Assembly (NCBI GenBank): GCA_001296005.1
Contig: LJHR01000011.1
Location: 124,001 to 188,000, forward strand
Length of the DNA stretch: 64,000 bases
Source of the DNA: an alpha proteobacterium AAP38
GTDB lineage: Bacteria; Pseudomonadota; Alphaproteobacteria; Azospirillales; Azospirillaceae
Direction: 5' to 3'
The translations under genes and the position numbers were made by a program. Shown piece after piece: positions 51,985-61,272 of the stretch. The notes beneath the pieces are model-generated. The model made no database searches. It had not been told where the DNA came from and worked only from the letters and a program-made list of their open reading frames with translations. The stretch's first letter is position 1; each line of letters starts with the position of its first letter.

Positions 51985-52529
51985 TCCATACGCGCCCCAT
52001 CCCCACCATCCTGCCCTTCAAGGGCAAGCTGCCCGTCATCGACCCGTCGGTATTCCTGGCCAATGCCACGGTCATCGGCGATGTGGAGATCGGGGCCGGG
52101 ACTAACCTGTGGTTTGGCGTCACCATTCGTGGTGACGTCAATGCCATCCGCATTGGCCGCAACAGCAACATCCAGGATGGCAGCGTCGTCCACTGCACCC
52201 GCAACCGGTTCAGCACGACGATCGGCGACAATGTCACCGTTGGCCATCTGGCCCTGCTGCACGGCTGTGTGGTGGAGGATGGGGCCTTTATCGGCATGAA
52301 GGCCTGCGTCATGGATGGCGCCGTGGTCGAGGCGGGCGCCATGGTCGCTGCCGGTGCCCTGGTCACACCGGGCAAGCGCGTGAAGTCCGGCGAATTGTGG
52401 GGCGGCAGCCCTGCCAAATTCCTGCGCCCCCTGACCGAGGATGACATCAGGATGCAGATGTCCATCGCCCCGCATTATGCGGAAATGGCGAAGGTCTATC
52501 TGGATGAGGTTGGGGGCGGCGTCGGCTAA
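51981..52529 (+). CDS. Gamma-carbonic anhydrase family protein
   Basis: A 182-residue left-handed beta-helix (hexapeptide repeat) protein. The repeats run from VFLANATVIGDVEIGAGTNLWFGVTIRGD to VEAGAMVAAGALVTPGKRVKSGELWGGSPAKFLRPL. Likely zinc histidines are in VVHC, NVTVGHLALLHGC. The C-terminal helix has IAPHYAEMAKVYLDE. This YrdA/CaiE-type group is often called carbonic anhydrase without direct proof. Coupling to argC (4-nt overlap) could link bicarbonate supply to arginine synthesis, but this is speculative. It converges with the TetR gene, sharing 4 bp. Confidence 0.92.
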   Translation: MIHTRPIPTILPFKGKLPVIDPSVFLANATVIGDVEIGAGTNLWFGVTIRGDVNAIRIGRNSNIQDGSVVHCTRNRFSTTIGDNVTVGHLALLHGCVVEDGAFIGMKACVMDGAVVEAGAMVAAGALVTPGKRVKSGELWGGSPAKFLRPLTEDDIRMQMSIAPHYAEMAKVYLDEVGGGVG

Positions 52530-53206
52530 CGTGGTCGCATCCCGTCCATCAAAATCCCGATGGAGGTATCGATCCAGCGGTCGATGGGGGTGAAGTTGCT
52601 GTCGCCCTTGGTGATGACCAGGGAGACGATGCCGTGGCCCATGGCCCAGACGCTGTCGGCGAAGCCTTCCGGGTCGTCGGCGCGCAGCAGGCCGGCGGCG
52701 ACCAGCCGCTCGATGCCGGTTTGCAGAATGCCGAAGGACTGCATGGCCTTGACGGTTTTCTGCGCCACCTCCTCCGGCACCACGCCGGAGCAGGGCAGGC
52801 CGCGATGGCCCAAAGTGGGCACGAAGCGTGACAGGCTGGTCATAAAGACCAGCCGATATTCGTTGGGATGCGCCAGGCCATAGCGCACATAATTGATCAT
52901 TAGCTGTCGCAGCAGGCCCAGCGGGTCTGTCGCCGCGTCCGGCGGCACCGTCATGGCCGCCACCAGACCATCGAAGAAATCCGCCGCGATGGCGGTCAGC
53001 AGCGCTTCCTTGTCGGCGAAATGGTCGTAGATGGCGGTGGGCGTGATGCCGGCAGCATCGGCGATGCGGCGCATGCTGGCCTGTTCAAACCCCTGAGTTA
53101 CGAACAGGTCGCGGGCCACGGTCAGTATCTGGGCACGCCGTTCGGCGGCGGGAAGCCGTGTCCGCTTGCCTGGATTTGCTGCACGCCCGACTTTTTCGTT
53201 AACCAT
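52526..53206 (-). CDS. TetR/AcrR-family transcriptional regulator
   Basis: A 226-residue repressor. The N-terminal helix-turn-helix reads RAQILTVARDLFVTQGFEQASMRRIADAAGITPTAIYDHFADKEAL (about 24-70). The C-terminal ligand domain is all-helical. The ATG at 53206 has AAGGTTG upstream; the longer frame runs through the operator region. It is divergent from an RND efflux operon, the classic AcrR arrangement, with a 9-bp inverted repeat between them. It probably represses the pump until a toxic compound binds. Confidence 0.92.
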   Translation of the reverse strand: MVNEKVGRAANPGKRTRLPAAERRAQILTVARDLFVTQGFEQASMRRIADAAGITPTAIYDHFADKEALLTAIAADFFDGLVAAMTVPPDAATDPLGLLRQLMINYVRYGLAHPNEYRLVFMTSLSRFVPTLGHRGLPCSGVVPEEVAQKTVKAMQSFGILQTGIERLVAAGLLRADDPEGFADSVWAMGHGIVSLVITKGDSNFTPIDRWIDTSIGILMDGMRPR

Positions 53207-53253
53207 GCCATCAACCTTCAGAATCCCTATTGACCTATAGCGCGTTCGGACTA

Positions 53254-53286
53254 AACCTAACACCGTAAACTTATCGCTGTTAGGTT
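53254..53286. promoter_or_regulatory. TetR-type operator between repressor and RND pump
   Basis: AACCTAACA (53254-53262) and TGTTAGGTT (53278-53286) form a perfect 9-bp inverted repeat with a 15-bp spacer, in the divergent promoter region. The right arm is partly repeated as TTAGGT at 53285-53290. Proposed from symmetry and context. Confidence 0.55.
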
Positions 53287-53295
53287 AGGTGTGCC

Positions 53296-54345
53296 ATGCT
53301 GCGCGCGTCCATCCCGCTGATCATCGTCCTTGCCCTGTCCGCCTGTAGCAAGGCCGATCCCGATACGGCACAGGCGGCGCCAGCCGCCCCACCCGTGCCT
53401 GTATCGGTCAGTGTCGCCCGCCCGGCACCGGAAGCGCAGATGGTGAAGGCCACTGGCAGCGTCGCCTTCAAGCGGGAAATCCCGCTTTCGTTTAAGGTCG
53501 CGGGCAAGGTGGAGGGGTTCCAGGTCGACATTGCCGACCCGGTGACACGCGGTCAGCGGCTGGCGCGTATTCAGGTGACGGAGGTGGATGCACAGCTGCG
53601 CGCGGCGGATGCACGCGTCACCAAGGCGCGACAGGATCTCGACCGGCTGTTGCCGCTGGTCGCCAAGGGCTTTGTCGAAAAGGCGCGGGTGGATGCCGCC
53701 AAATCGGCCCTGGACACGGCGCAGGCCGACCGCGACGCCATCGCCTTCAACCGGGGCCTGTCGGAGATTGCGGCACCCGCCGACGGTGTGGTGCTCGCCA
53801 GACCACTGGAACCGGGGCAGATCGTGCCCGCCGGCACCACGGCCCTTGTCATTGGCGACCGGGAAAGCGGGGTGATCGTGCGGGCCGGCCTGTCCGACCG
53901 CGACGTGGCCCGCGTCGCCACCGGCAATGCCGTCGAACTGGACCTGCCGGAAGGCAAGCTGACCGGTCAAGTCACCCGCATCGCCGCTAAGAGTGCCACG
54001 GGCACCGGCGTGTTCGATGTGGAGGTGACCTTGCCCGACGCGCCGGCTTTCCTGTCCAGCGGGCGCATTGTCACCCTGCATATCGCGCCGCGACCCGGTG
54101 GTGCCGCCCCGCCGCTGGCGGTACCGGCATCCGCCATCATCGAAGGGTTTGGCGATCTGGCCACGCTTTATGTCGTGAAGGCCGATGGCAAGGCCGTGGA
54201 ACGGCGGCAGGTGAAGGTGGCGGGCCTGCGTGGGTCCGATCTTCTGGTGGCGGGCGGCCTGACGCAGGGCGAACGTGTCGTCTCGGCCGGCGGTGCCTAT
54301 CTGCGGCCCGACAGCGCCATCACCATCGCGCCGGCGGGGAAGTGA
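53296..54345 (+). CDS. RND efflux periplasmic adaptor subunit (lipoprotein)
   Basis: A 349-residue membrane-fusion protein. The lipobox is LALSAC (Cys16). A lipoyl/barrel-sandwich part (FKVAGKVEGFQVDIADPVTRGQRLARI) is followed by a short coiled-coil hairpin (about 95-150), the return lipoyl half (IAAPADGVVLARPLEPGQIVPAGT), a beta-barrel and a membrane-proximal domain. It links the RND transporter to an outer-membrane channel. The gene is 3 bp from the pump gene and directly downstream of the predicted TetR operator. No outer-membrane channel gene is in the window. Confidence 0.93.
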   Translation: MLRASIPLIIVLALSACSKADPDTAQAAPAAPPVPVSVSVARPAPEAQMVKATGSVAFKREIPLSFKVAGKVEGFQVDIADPVTRGQRLARIQVTEVDAQLRAADARVTKARQDLDRLLPLVAKGFVEKARVDAAKSALDTAQADRDAIAFNRGLSEIAAPADGVVLARPLEPGQIVPAGTTALVIGDRESGVIVRAGLSDRDVARVATGNAVELDLPEGKLTGQVTRIAAKSATGTGVFDVEVTLPDAPAFLSSGRIVTLHIAPRPGGAAPPLAVPASAIIEGFGDLATLYVVKADGKAVERRQVKVAGLRGSDLLVAGGLTQGERVVSAGGAYLRPDSAITIAPAGK

Positions 54346-54348
54346 GCC

Positions 54349-57300
54349 ATGGGCAATATCGGCGCCTTCTCCGTGCGCCAGTGGCAATTCACCCTGGTGC
54401 TGTTCGCCATGCTGGCCGCCATGGGCGTCAGCTCGCTTCTGTCCATTCCGCGTGCAGAAGACCCCAGCTTTCCCATCCCCACCATTCTGGTGGTGGCCGT
54501 GCTGCCGGGTGCCGATACGATTGACCTGGAAAAGCAGGTCACCGACCCGCTGGAAGATGCCATCGACAGTCTGGATGACATCAACAAGATCACCTCGCGC
54601 ACCCGCGACGGGGTGGCCGTGATCACGGTGGAGTTCGACTGGTCCAGCGACGCCGAGCGCAAGTATGATCAGGTGGTGCGGGAGGTCAATGCCATCCGCC
54701 CGACCCTGCCCGCCGGCCTTGTCCGGCTGGAAGTGAAGAAGTTCAACACCGCCCTGACCAACTTCATGCAGGTGGCGCTGGTCGGTGACGGCGCCTCCGC
54801 GCTGGAGCTTCGCAAGCGGGCCGATGATCTGCGCGATATTATCGACCGGGTCCCCGGCGTCTGGGAAAGCGAGATCTGGGGGGAGGAGCGGACGGAGGTG
54901 CGCGTCGCCGTCGATGCCGGGCGGCTGGCCGAACTGCGCCTGCCCGTCACGGCGGTGGCCGACGCCTTGAAGGCGGAGGGTGCGGCGGTTCCGTTGGGGG
55001 CCCTGCATGCAGGGGAACGCCGCTTCACGGTGAAGACCGAGGGTGATTTCGACACGCTCGACGATATTGCCAATACCGTTGTCCGTGCGTCCGATGGCCG
55101 GGTGGTTCGGGTGCGCGATGTCGCAGACGTCACCTGGGCGGCGGATGAGGCCAACCATATCGCGCGCTTCAACGGCAAGCGGGCGGTGTTCGTCACCGCC
55201 AACCAGAAGCCGGGGCAGAACATCTTTGAGCTGAAGAAGAATGCCTATGCCGCGCTGGATGAGTTTGAGCGGTCGCTGCCGTCCAACATCAAGCTGGAAC
55301 GCGGCTTCGATCAGTCGGAAAATGTGGCCAAGCGCCTGTCGGCCCTGTTCCGGGATTTCGCCATCGCGCTAGGGTTGGTGCTGATCACCCTGATTCCGCT
55401 GGGCTTGCGCGCCTCGCTGGTGGTGATGCTGGCCATTCCGCTGTCGCTGGCCATCGGTGTGACGGTGTTGCAGTTCGCAGGCTTTACCCTGAACCAGCTC
55501 TCCATCGCCGGTTTCGTCCTGTCGCTGGGTCTGCTGGTCGATGACAGTATCGTGGTGACGGAAAACATCGCCCGGCATCTGCGTATGGGCAAAAGCCGGG
55601 AAGAGGCGGCGATTGAGGGCACGCGGCAGATCGCGGTGGCAGTCCTGGGCTGTACGGCCACGCTACTGCTGGCCTTCCTGCCGCTGATGTTTTTACCCGA
55701 AGGGTCCGGCAAGTTCATCAAATCGCTGCCCGTGTCGGTGCTGGCGACGGTTGCGGCGTCGCTGTTCGTGGCGCTGACCATGATCCCGTTCCTGGCGGCG
55801 CGCATCCTGTCACGGCATGAGGACCCGGAAGGGAACAAGGCTCTGCAATGGGTGATGGGCGCCATCCACGCCGTCTATCGCCCCGTCCTGCACCGGGCGC
55901 TGGAACGGCCCGGTATCACGGTCCTGATCGCGACAATCCTGTTTGCCGGGTCCATCGCCCTTGTGCCGCGTATCGGGTTCAGCCTGTTTCCGCCCGCTGA
56001 CATTCCGCAATTCCTGATCGAGATCGACCTGCCCGACGGCGCGCCCCTGGCGGAGACGGACAAGGCCGTGAAGTTCGTGGAAGAACAGGTGAGGCAGATG
56101 CCGGACGTGCGCTTTGTCATGGCCAATGCCGGGCATGGCAACCCCCGCATCTATTACAACATCACCCCGCGGGAGGATGATCCCACGCATGGCGCCATCT
56201 TTGTCGGCCTGACGGAATGGAAGGGTCGGCAGAGCACAGCGGAACTGGACAAGCTGCGCGCCCGGCTGGCAGCATATCCCGGTGCGCAGATCATCGTGCG
56301 GGTGTTTGAAAACGGTCCGCCCATCGAGGCACCCATCGCGGTGCGCATCCTGGGTCCCGAATTGCCGGTCCTGAAGGAACTGGCGGCCAAGGTGACGTCG
56401 ATCATCGAGGGCACGCCCGGTTCGCGCGACGTGGTCAATCCGCTGCGCCTGGACCGCACCGACCTGGATCTGGGGATCGATCTGGACAAGTCGGGCGTTC
56501 TGGGCGTGCCGGCGGGGGCCGTGGACCGGGCCGTGCGTCTGTCCCTGTCGGGGGAGGCGGTGGCGACATACCGGGAAAGCGACGGCGACGATTACCCCAT
56601 CACCCTGCGCCTGCCAATGGAGGGGCGGCATGAACTGTCGGTGCTGGGCGATATCCGGGTGCCGGGTGCGGCAGGCGCGGTGCCTTTGTCGGCCATCAGC
56701 GACCCGCATTTCATCACCAGCCCGGCCCGCATCGACCGGTTCAACCGCGAACGCGCCGTCACCATCACCGCCTTCACGGCCACTGGCCACAATACCGACC
56801 GTGTTGCCCGTGCCATTGGCGAACAGCTGTCGGCCCTGGGTCTGCCGCCGGGTTACCGGCTGATGACGGGCGGGGAGGCGGAGACGCGGTCGAAAAGCTT
56901 TGCCGGCCTGTCAGGGGCCATCCTGGTGGCCATGTTCGGCATCATGGCCGTGCTGATCCTGGAATTCCGCAGCTTCGCCACCACCGCCGTCGTGGCCGGC
57001 GTCATTCCGCTGGGCATTATCGGCGGCATGGTGGCCCTGTTCGTGACGGGCTACACCCTGTCTTTCACAGCGGTCATCGGCTTCATCGCGCTGATCGGGA
57101 TCGAGATCAAGAACTCGATCCTGCTGGTCGATTTCACCACACAGCTGCGTCGGGCCGGCACCCCGCTGAAGGCCGCGATTGAGGAAGCAGGCGAGGTGCG
57201 TTTCCTGCCTGTCCTCTTGACCTCCGTCACGGCCATCGGCGGGCTGATGCCCCTGGCGCTGGGCGGGTCAGGCCTCTATTCGCCGCTGGCCGCCGTCATC

Positions 57301-57387
57301 ATCGGCGGTCTCGTCTCCTCCACCGTCCTGTCCCGTCTGGTGACACCCGCCATGTACCTGCTGCTGGCACCCAAGGAAGTGGATTGA
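54349..57387 (+). CDS. RND efflux pump permease (AcrB/HAE1-like family)
   Basis: A 1012-residue inner-membrane transporter with the standard two-fold RND layout: TM1, a large periplasmic porter loop, TM2-6, then TM7, a second loop and TM8-12. The proton-relay motif GLLVDDSIVVTENIARHL carries the conserved Asp pair in TM4, and the TM10 Lys is in EIKNSILLVDF. NQKPGQNIFELKKN and ERGFDQSENVAKRL mark the porter region. Substrates are probably drugs, dyes or solvents. It ends at a strong bidirectional terminator shared with the multicopper oxidase gene. Confidence 0.95.
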   Translation: MGNIGAFSVRQWQFTLVLFAMLAAMGVSSLLSIPRAEDPSFPIPTILVVAVLPGADTIDLEKQVTDPLEDAIDSLDDINKITSRTRDGVAVITVEFDWSSDAERKYDQVVREVNAIRPTLPAGLVRLEVKKFNTALTNFMQVALVGDGASALELRKRADDLRDIIDRVPGVWESEIWGEERTEVRVAVDAGRLAELRLPVTAVADALKAEGAAVPLGALHAGERRFTVKTEGDFDTLDDIANTVVRASDGRVVRVRDVADVTWAADEANHIARFNGKRAVFVTANQKPGQNIFELKKNAYAALDEFERSLPSNIKLERGFDQSENVAKRLSALFRDFAIALGLVLITLIPLGLRASLVVMLAIPLSLAIGVTVLQFAGFTLNQLSIAGFVLSLGLLVDDSIVVTENIARHLRMGKSREEAAIEGTRQIAVAVLGCTATLLLAFLPLMFLPEGSGKFIKSLPVSVLATVAASLFVALTMIPFLAARILSRHEDPEGNKALQWVMGAIHAVYRPVLHRALERPGITVLIATILFAGSIALVPRIGFSLFPPADIPQFLIEIDLPDGAPLAETDKAVKFVEEQVRQMPDVRFVMANAGHGNPRIYYNITPREDDPTHGAIFVGLTEWKGRQSTAELDKLRARLAAYPGAQIIVRVFENGPPIEAPIAVRILGPELPVLKELAAKVTSIIEGTPGSRDVVNPLRLDRTDLDLGIDLDKSGVLGVPAGAVDRAVRLSLSGEAVATYRESDGDDYPITLRLPMEGRHELSVLGDIRVPGAAGAVPLSAISDPHFITSPARIDRFNRERAVTITAFTATGHNTDRVARAIGEQLSALGLPPGYRLMTGGEAETRSKSFAGLSGAILVAMFGIMAVLILEFRSFATTAVVAGVIPLGIIGGMVALFVTGYTLSFTAVIGFIALIGIEIKNSILLVDFTTQLRRAGTPLKAAIEEAGEVRFLPVLLTSVTAIGGLMPLALGGSGLYSPLAAVIIGGLVSSTVLSRLVTPAMYLLLAPKEVD

Positions 57388-57393
57388 GGATTG

Positions 57394-57431
57394 GGGGGCG
57401 TGCTTTCAGCCTTGGCCGACAGCACGCCCCC
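57394..57431. terminator. Bidirectional terminator between RND pump and oxidase genes
   Basis: A perfect 11-bp stem GGGGGCGTGCT (57394-57404) with 57421-57431 around a 16-nt loop, between convergent stops. Confidence 0.7.
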
Positions 57432-57437
57432 GTCCCC

Positions 57438-59399
57438 TTAATGATGCCCCATCGCCGCCGCCTTGCCGTCAGCGCCGGGCAGCACGATCTGCACATTCTG
57501 CATCATGCCCTTATCCTCGTGATCCAGGATGTGGCAGTGCAGGACGAATTCCCCGATATAGCGATTGTAGCGGGTGCGGACCGTGATGATGGCGTTGGGG
57601 TCGGTGATCAGCGTGTCCTTCCACGTTCCCTGCATGCCCGCATAGATACCGTCCGTCCATTCCGGTCCCGGTGTGCCGTCGGGATTCTTTTTCCGGATCG
57701 ACACGACCTGGAACGGGTTCACATGGATGTGGAATGGGTGGTTCACGAACTTCGACATCAATATCCATTGCTGGGCCGTGCCCAGAACCAGGGTCTGGTT
57801 CACCACCGCCGGGTCGTATTCCTTGTCATTGACCGTGAACCGCGTGTGTTGATTGGGCTGGATATCTATGTTGAAGGTGATGGGGATGTCCGGCTGGCCC
57901 CATTTGGCAATTTCCGCATCCGTGATGGTCGGGTGCGGCACGTACTTGGTCAGTTTCAGACCATCATTGATGTCGCCGGTCACGGTGTCGCGCACCGGGC
58001 CTTGCAGTCGTGATGCACCTTCCAGCAGCTTGGCCTTCACCACGGCACCGGTGTCCGCCACCTTGTCGCCCGTGGCCTCAATAAAGCCGATGATCTTTGG
58101 GCTGTCTTCGCCCGCCACCTGATCGGTACCGCTGCTATCATCATAGACGCAGTAGCGCCCGGCCTCCGGTAGCACGAACAGGATGTCGCTGCGGTAACCG
58201 GGCTGGAGATTGTTCACCGTCTTGTTGAACACCTGCGGGCGGGTCAGGCCGTCGGTCGCCACCTCATACTGGGTGACATCGGCACCGGTGCAGGCCTTCG
58301 CCACCTCGTCCGACGCGGCCTTCACGGTTTTCACCAGACCGGTAGCAGGCGCTTTTGGTCCCATCTTGCGGATGCGCAGATTGATCGTCTCTTCCACCCC
58401 GGCATGGATCAGGCGCCAGCGATACATCTGGCCGGTCTTGGCTTCCATCTGGGGGCGGACAACGCCGTTGAACATTGTGAAGCGGCCACTCTGTGACCAA
58501 GCCTTGGGGTCGAACTGCGCGTCGAAATTCTCCACCTTGCCGATCTGGTCATCCTTGCAGATCCACTGACCCTTGGCGTCCTTTTCGATATTTCCCTGCG
58601 CGTCAAAGCAGGCATAGGGCAGCTGCTGGATCAGCATCACCTGGGCCGCAAAGTCGGCATTGGCCGTCACGGGCTGCAAAAGCGTGTCCAGGTCGCCATT
58701 CGACAATTCCGTCGGCACCCGGCTGCCTTTGATTACCAGGGCGCCAGCCATGCCGCTGCCCACCTGGATGGAGGTGGAGCCGTGCTTGTGCGGGTGGTAC
58801 CAGAAGGTGCCGGCGGGGTGATCCTCCGGCACATTGTACTCGTACTGGAAATTCACCCCCGGCTCGATATTCAGCAGGACATTGTCGCTGTTGCCGGTCG
58901 GCGAAACCCACAGGCCATGGCTGTGCAGGTTGGTGTTGTTGAAACAGTGCGGCGCGTTGGTGGCATAGGGCTTGCCGGTCTTCGGATCGATCTTGCAGTT
59001 CGGTTCTGCCGGCAGCTGGTTCAGCAGGCTGATGCGCACCGTCTGCCCCGGTTCCATCAGGATCATTGGGGCCAGGAACTGATCGCCGTAGGAACGCAGC
59101 CGCACCTTGTCATTCTTGCCCGTCGACGGGTTGTAGATGGTGCCGTCCGTGTACTTGATGGGCAGGACATAGTGGATTTCACGGCCCTGCTGAATGGCGG
59201 CGTTCAGGGCGCCCAGCGACAGTAGGTTATAGCCCTGGGGCTTTTCCTGATCGCGCGGCTTCTGTTCGTCCGACTTCAACACCGACGGTGCCTTCAACAG
59301 GCGCGGCGGTTCTGCCGACACGCTGCCGCAGGCCGTCAGCAACAGGCCTGCGCCAACGAAGGCCGCACCCCCGCGCCACATGTTCCGGTCCTGTCCCAT
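57438..59399 (-). CDS. Multicopper oxidase lipoprotein
   Basis: A 653-residue exported oxidase anchored through a lipobox (AGLLLTAC). Copper motifs are HSHGLW (type 2/3), WYHPHKHGST, HPFHIHVNPF and HCHILDHEDKGMM, which carries the type-1 Cys and flanking His ligands with an axial Met. Three cupredoxin domains fit the length. ATG 59399 has AGGAGGGG upstream; the TTG/ATG extension to 59471 is not supported. The lack of a Met-rich loop argues against a CueO-type cuprous oxidase, but the substrate (copper, phenols or bilirubin-like compounds) is open. It converges with the RND pump gene. Confidence 0.92.
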   Translation of the reverse strand: MGQDRNMWRGGAAFVGAGLLLTACGSVSAEPPRLLKAPSVLKSDEQKPRDQEKPQGYNLLSLGALNAAIQQGREIHYVLPIKYTDGTIYNPSTGKNDKVRLRSYGDQFLAPMILMEPGQTVRISLLNQLPAEPNCKIDPKTGKPYATNAPHCFNNTNLHSHGLWVSPTGNSDNVLLNIEPGVNFQYEYNVPEDHPAGTFWYHPHKHGSTSIQVGSGMAGALVIKGSRVPTELSNGDLDTLLQPVTANADFAAQVMLIQQLPYACFDAQGNIEKDAKGQWICKDDQIGKVENFDAQFDPKAWSQSGRFTMFNGVVRPQMEAKTGQMYRWRLIHAGVEETINLRIRKMGPKAPATGLVKTVKAASDEVAKACTGADVTQYEVATDGLTRPQVFNKTVNNLQPGYRSDILFVLPEAGRYCVYDDSSGTDQVAGEDSPKIIGFIEATGDKVADTGAVVKAKLLEGASRLQGPVRDTVTGDINDGLKLTKYVPHPTITDAEIAKWGQPDIPITFNIDIQPNQHTRFTVNDKEYDPAVVNQTLVLGTAQQWILMSKFVNHPFHIHVNPFQVVSIRKKNPDGTPGPEWTDGIYAGMQGTWKDTLITDPNAIITVRTRYNRYIGEFVLHCHILDHEDKGMMQNVQIVLPGADGKAAAMGHH

Positions 59400-59502
59400 C
59401 TGCCCCCTCCTCTCGCTTGGGTAAGGGCAGTAATATGACTTAGCGATGCGGCACAGGGCAATCTCAATCAAAGCAAGAATGAGACGAGTGTTTATGCGCT
59501 CA

Positions 59503-60195
59503 TTAAGGTGCCTTTATCGTTGCCTCCTCCGGCCCGACCAGCCCGCCGGACACCACCATCTTCAACCCATCCTCCACACTCATGGCGAGTAGCTTTACCT
59601 GATCGCGCGGCACGAACATCAAATAGCCGGAGGTGGGGTTGGGGGTGGTGGGCACGAAGACATTGACCCAGTCACCGCCGCCCAGAACCTGTTGTATATC
59701 ACCCTTGGTACCGCCCGTAACAAACGCGATGGCCCAGGCGCCGGGACGGGGAAATTCCACCAGCACCACTTCGCGGAACGCGTCCGATTTCTGGGCCAGC
59801 ACGGTTTCAAAAACCTGCTTCACCGCTGAATAGATGCCGCGCAGCACCGGCATCCGGCCCACCAGCGCCTCGCCGAGTCGCACCAGCAGATTGCCGACGA
59901 CCCCCGCCGAGACCATGCCAACCAGGATCAGGAAGATCAGCAGCAGCAGCAGGCCCAGCCCCGGCAGAGTAAAGGGCAGCAACTGGTCGGGGTGATAGGG
60001 GGCGGGCAGCAGGCTATCGACCATGTTATCGACCCCATCTACCAACAGCCAGGCCAGATACAGCGTGATGGAAATGGGGGCGGTGACCAGAATACCCGTG
60101 AACAGATAGGCCTTCAGCCGGGCCGCCAGCGTCAGGTGCAAGCCCGCGAACCGTGCCCGGCCCCGCCGCTCTTCCCCGCCATCGGTTCCGTTCAT
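59503..60195 (-). CDS. DUF502 membrane protein
   Basis: A 230-residue protein of the DUF502 family. Two TM segments are visible: LKAYLFTGILVTAPISITLYLAWLLVDG (about 22-49) and LGLLLLLIFLILVGMVSAGVVG (about 73-94). The conserved soluble part follows, with MPVLRGIYSAVKQVFETV, VVLVEFPRPGAWAIAFVTG and VFVPTTPNPTSGYLMFVPRDQV. The ATG at 60195 has GGAGA at 6 nt and is preferred over that at 60207. Function unknown; plant homologues exist in membranes. It is divergent from the Crp/Fnr gene. Confidence 0.9.
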   Translation of the reverse strand: MNGTDGGEERRGRARFAGLHLTLAARLKAYLFTGILVTAPISITLYLAWLLVDGVDNMVDSLLPAPYHPDQLLPFTLPGLGLLLLLIFLILVGMVSAGVVGNLLVRLGEALVGRMPVLRGIYSAVKQVFETVLAQKSDAFREVVLVEFPRPGAWAIAFVTGGTKGDIQQVLGGGDWVNVFVPTTPNPTSGYLMFVPRDQVKLLAMSVEDGLKMVVSGGLVGPEEATIKAP

Positions 60196-60277
60196 GCTGG
60201 TCTCCATCCGCCGTTGCTGCAAAAACAAGGATGTAACCGTAGCGGTTTGCAGGCGAACGGCCTAGATATACATTCCA

Positions 60278-61006
60278 ATGACCGTATCCCAAGCCCGGAT
60301 AGACGACGTGAGCGACGCCCATAACGCCAATCTCGATCGGATCGAACTGCTGCAAAGCCTGACGGCGGAGGCGCGTGCCGCCATCGCACGCCAATGCAGC
60401 TGGCGACACTTCCATCCCCATGAACAGATCGTGGACCGGTCGTCCGACAGCCGTGATGTCTGTCTGATCGTGGAAGGGCGGGTTCGCGTCGTGAACTACT
60501 CCCTGTCGGGGCGCGAGATCACCTTCGATGATATCGATGCCGGTGGTTATCTGGGCGAATTGTCGGCCATCGATGGCGGCCCCCGGTCGGCCAGCATCGT
60601 GGCGCTGACCGAAACGCAGGTCGCCTTCATGTCGCCGCGCCTGTTCCTGGAGACGGCGACCAACCATCCGGGCGTGGCCGCCAAGGTCATGCACCGCCTG
60701 ACCCAGATCGTGCGCGCCTCCACGGGCCGCATCATGGATCTGTCCACCCTGGGCGCCAATAATCGCGTGCACGCTGAATTGTTGCGCCTGGCCAAGGCTG
60801 GCCTGCGCCCGGACGGCAAGGCGGAGATCACGCCCGTGCCCATACATTCCGACATCGCCTCGCGCGTTTCGACCACGCGTGAAACGGTGGCGCGCGTGAT
60901 GAGCGACCTGTCACGCGACAATATCGTCATCCGCCAGGGCAACAGTCTGGTCGTTCCGGACTTTGAGCGGCTGGAGGAAATGGTGGAAGAGGTGCGCGGC
61001 GATTGA
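60278..61006 (+). CDS. Crp/Fnr-family transcriptional regulator
   Basis: A 242-residue regulator. The cyclic-nucleotide-binding fold (about 23-140) includes FHPHEQIVDRSSDSRDVCLIVEGRVRV and the phosphate-binding-cassette-like GGYLGELSAIDGGPRSASIVA. A dimerisation helix leads to the winged helix-turn-helix (SDIASRVSTTRETVARVMSDLSRDNIV, about 190-216). There are no N-terminal cysteines, so it is not an FNR-type iron-sulfur sensor. The GELSAIDGGPRSAS cassette fits cAMP binding. It is followed by a predicted small RNA at about 61117-61216. Confidence 0.92.
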   Translation: MTVSQARIDDVSDAHNANLDRIELLQSLTAEARAAIARQCSWRHFHPHEQIVDRSSDSRDVCLIVEGRVRVVNYSLSGREITFDDIDAGGYLGELSAIDGGPRSASIVALTETQVAFMSPRLFLETATNHPGVAAKVMHRLTQIVRASTGRIMDLSTLGANNRVHAELLRLAKAGLRPDGKAEITPVPIHSDIASRVSTTRETVARVMSDLSRDNIVIRQGNSLVVPDFERLEEMVEEVRGD

Positions 61007-61116
61007 TGGGCAGCATCCCGCCTCACGCAAGGGGTCGGAATATGAAATTTGCTGAGTGTAGCCTTTCGGACACGTTTTTTGCTTTTCAAACGGCTCATGA
61101 AGGGCTATAAGAAAGT

Positions 61117-61216
61117 GACTTGACCGTTGCATAAGGGCAACGGTCAGGGACTTTACCTCCTTATGAGGCTCCCTTCATCTCTGGCCGGCTGCGTCTCGCA
61201 GCCGGCTTTCTTTTTT
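61117..61216 (+). ncRNA. Predicted Hfq-type small RNA with exposed CCUCC
   Basis: A possible transcript of about 100 nt. It begins after a -10-like TATAAG (61105-61110) and contains a perfect 10-bp hairpin (61121-61130 with 61137-61146, loop ATAAGG). A single-stranded CU-rich linker follows, ACTTTACCTCCTTATGAGG (61149-61167). It ends with a 10-bp GC-rich terminator stem (61184-61193 with 61197-61206, loop TCT) and TTTCTTTTTT. There is no coding frame. CCUCC can pair with ribosome-binding sites, a feature of trans-acting regulators. No start or expression evidence is visible in sequence alone. Confidence 0.55.
61184..61216 (+). terminator. Rho-independent terminator of the predicted small RNA
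   Basis: GCCGGCTGCG (61184-61193) pairs with CGCAGCCGGC (61197-61206), followed by TTTCTTTTTT. It is 178 nt past the Crp/Fnr stop, too far to look like that gene's own terminator alone. Confidence 0.85.
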
Positions 61217-61272
61217 GGCTGAGGTGCTAATCATGCGCCTGTGACTGGCGCTGTGCAATGGGGATGGGGATA

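Noticed and set aside
53257-55158. A 633-codon minus-strand frame opposite the RND genes.
   Set aside because: Shadow of the well-supported membrane-fusion and RND genes.
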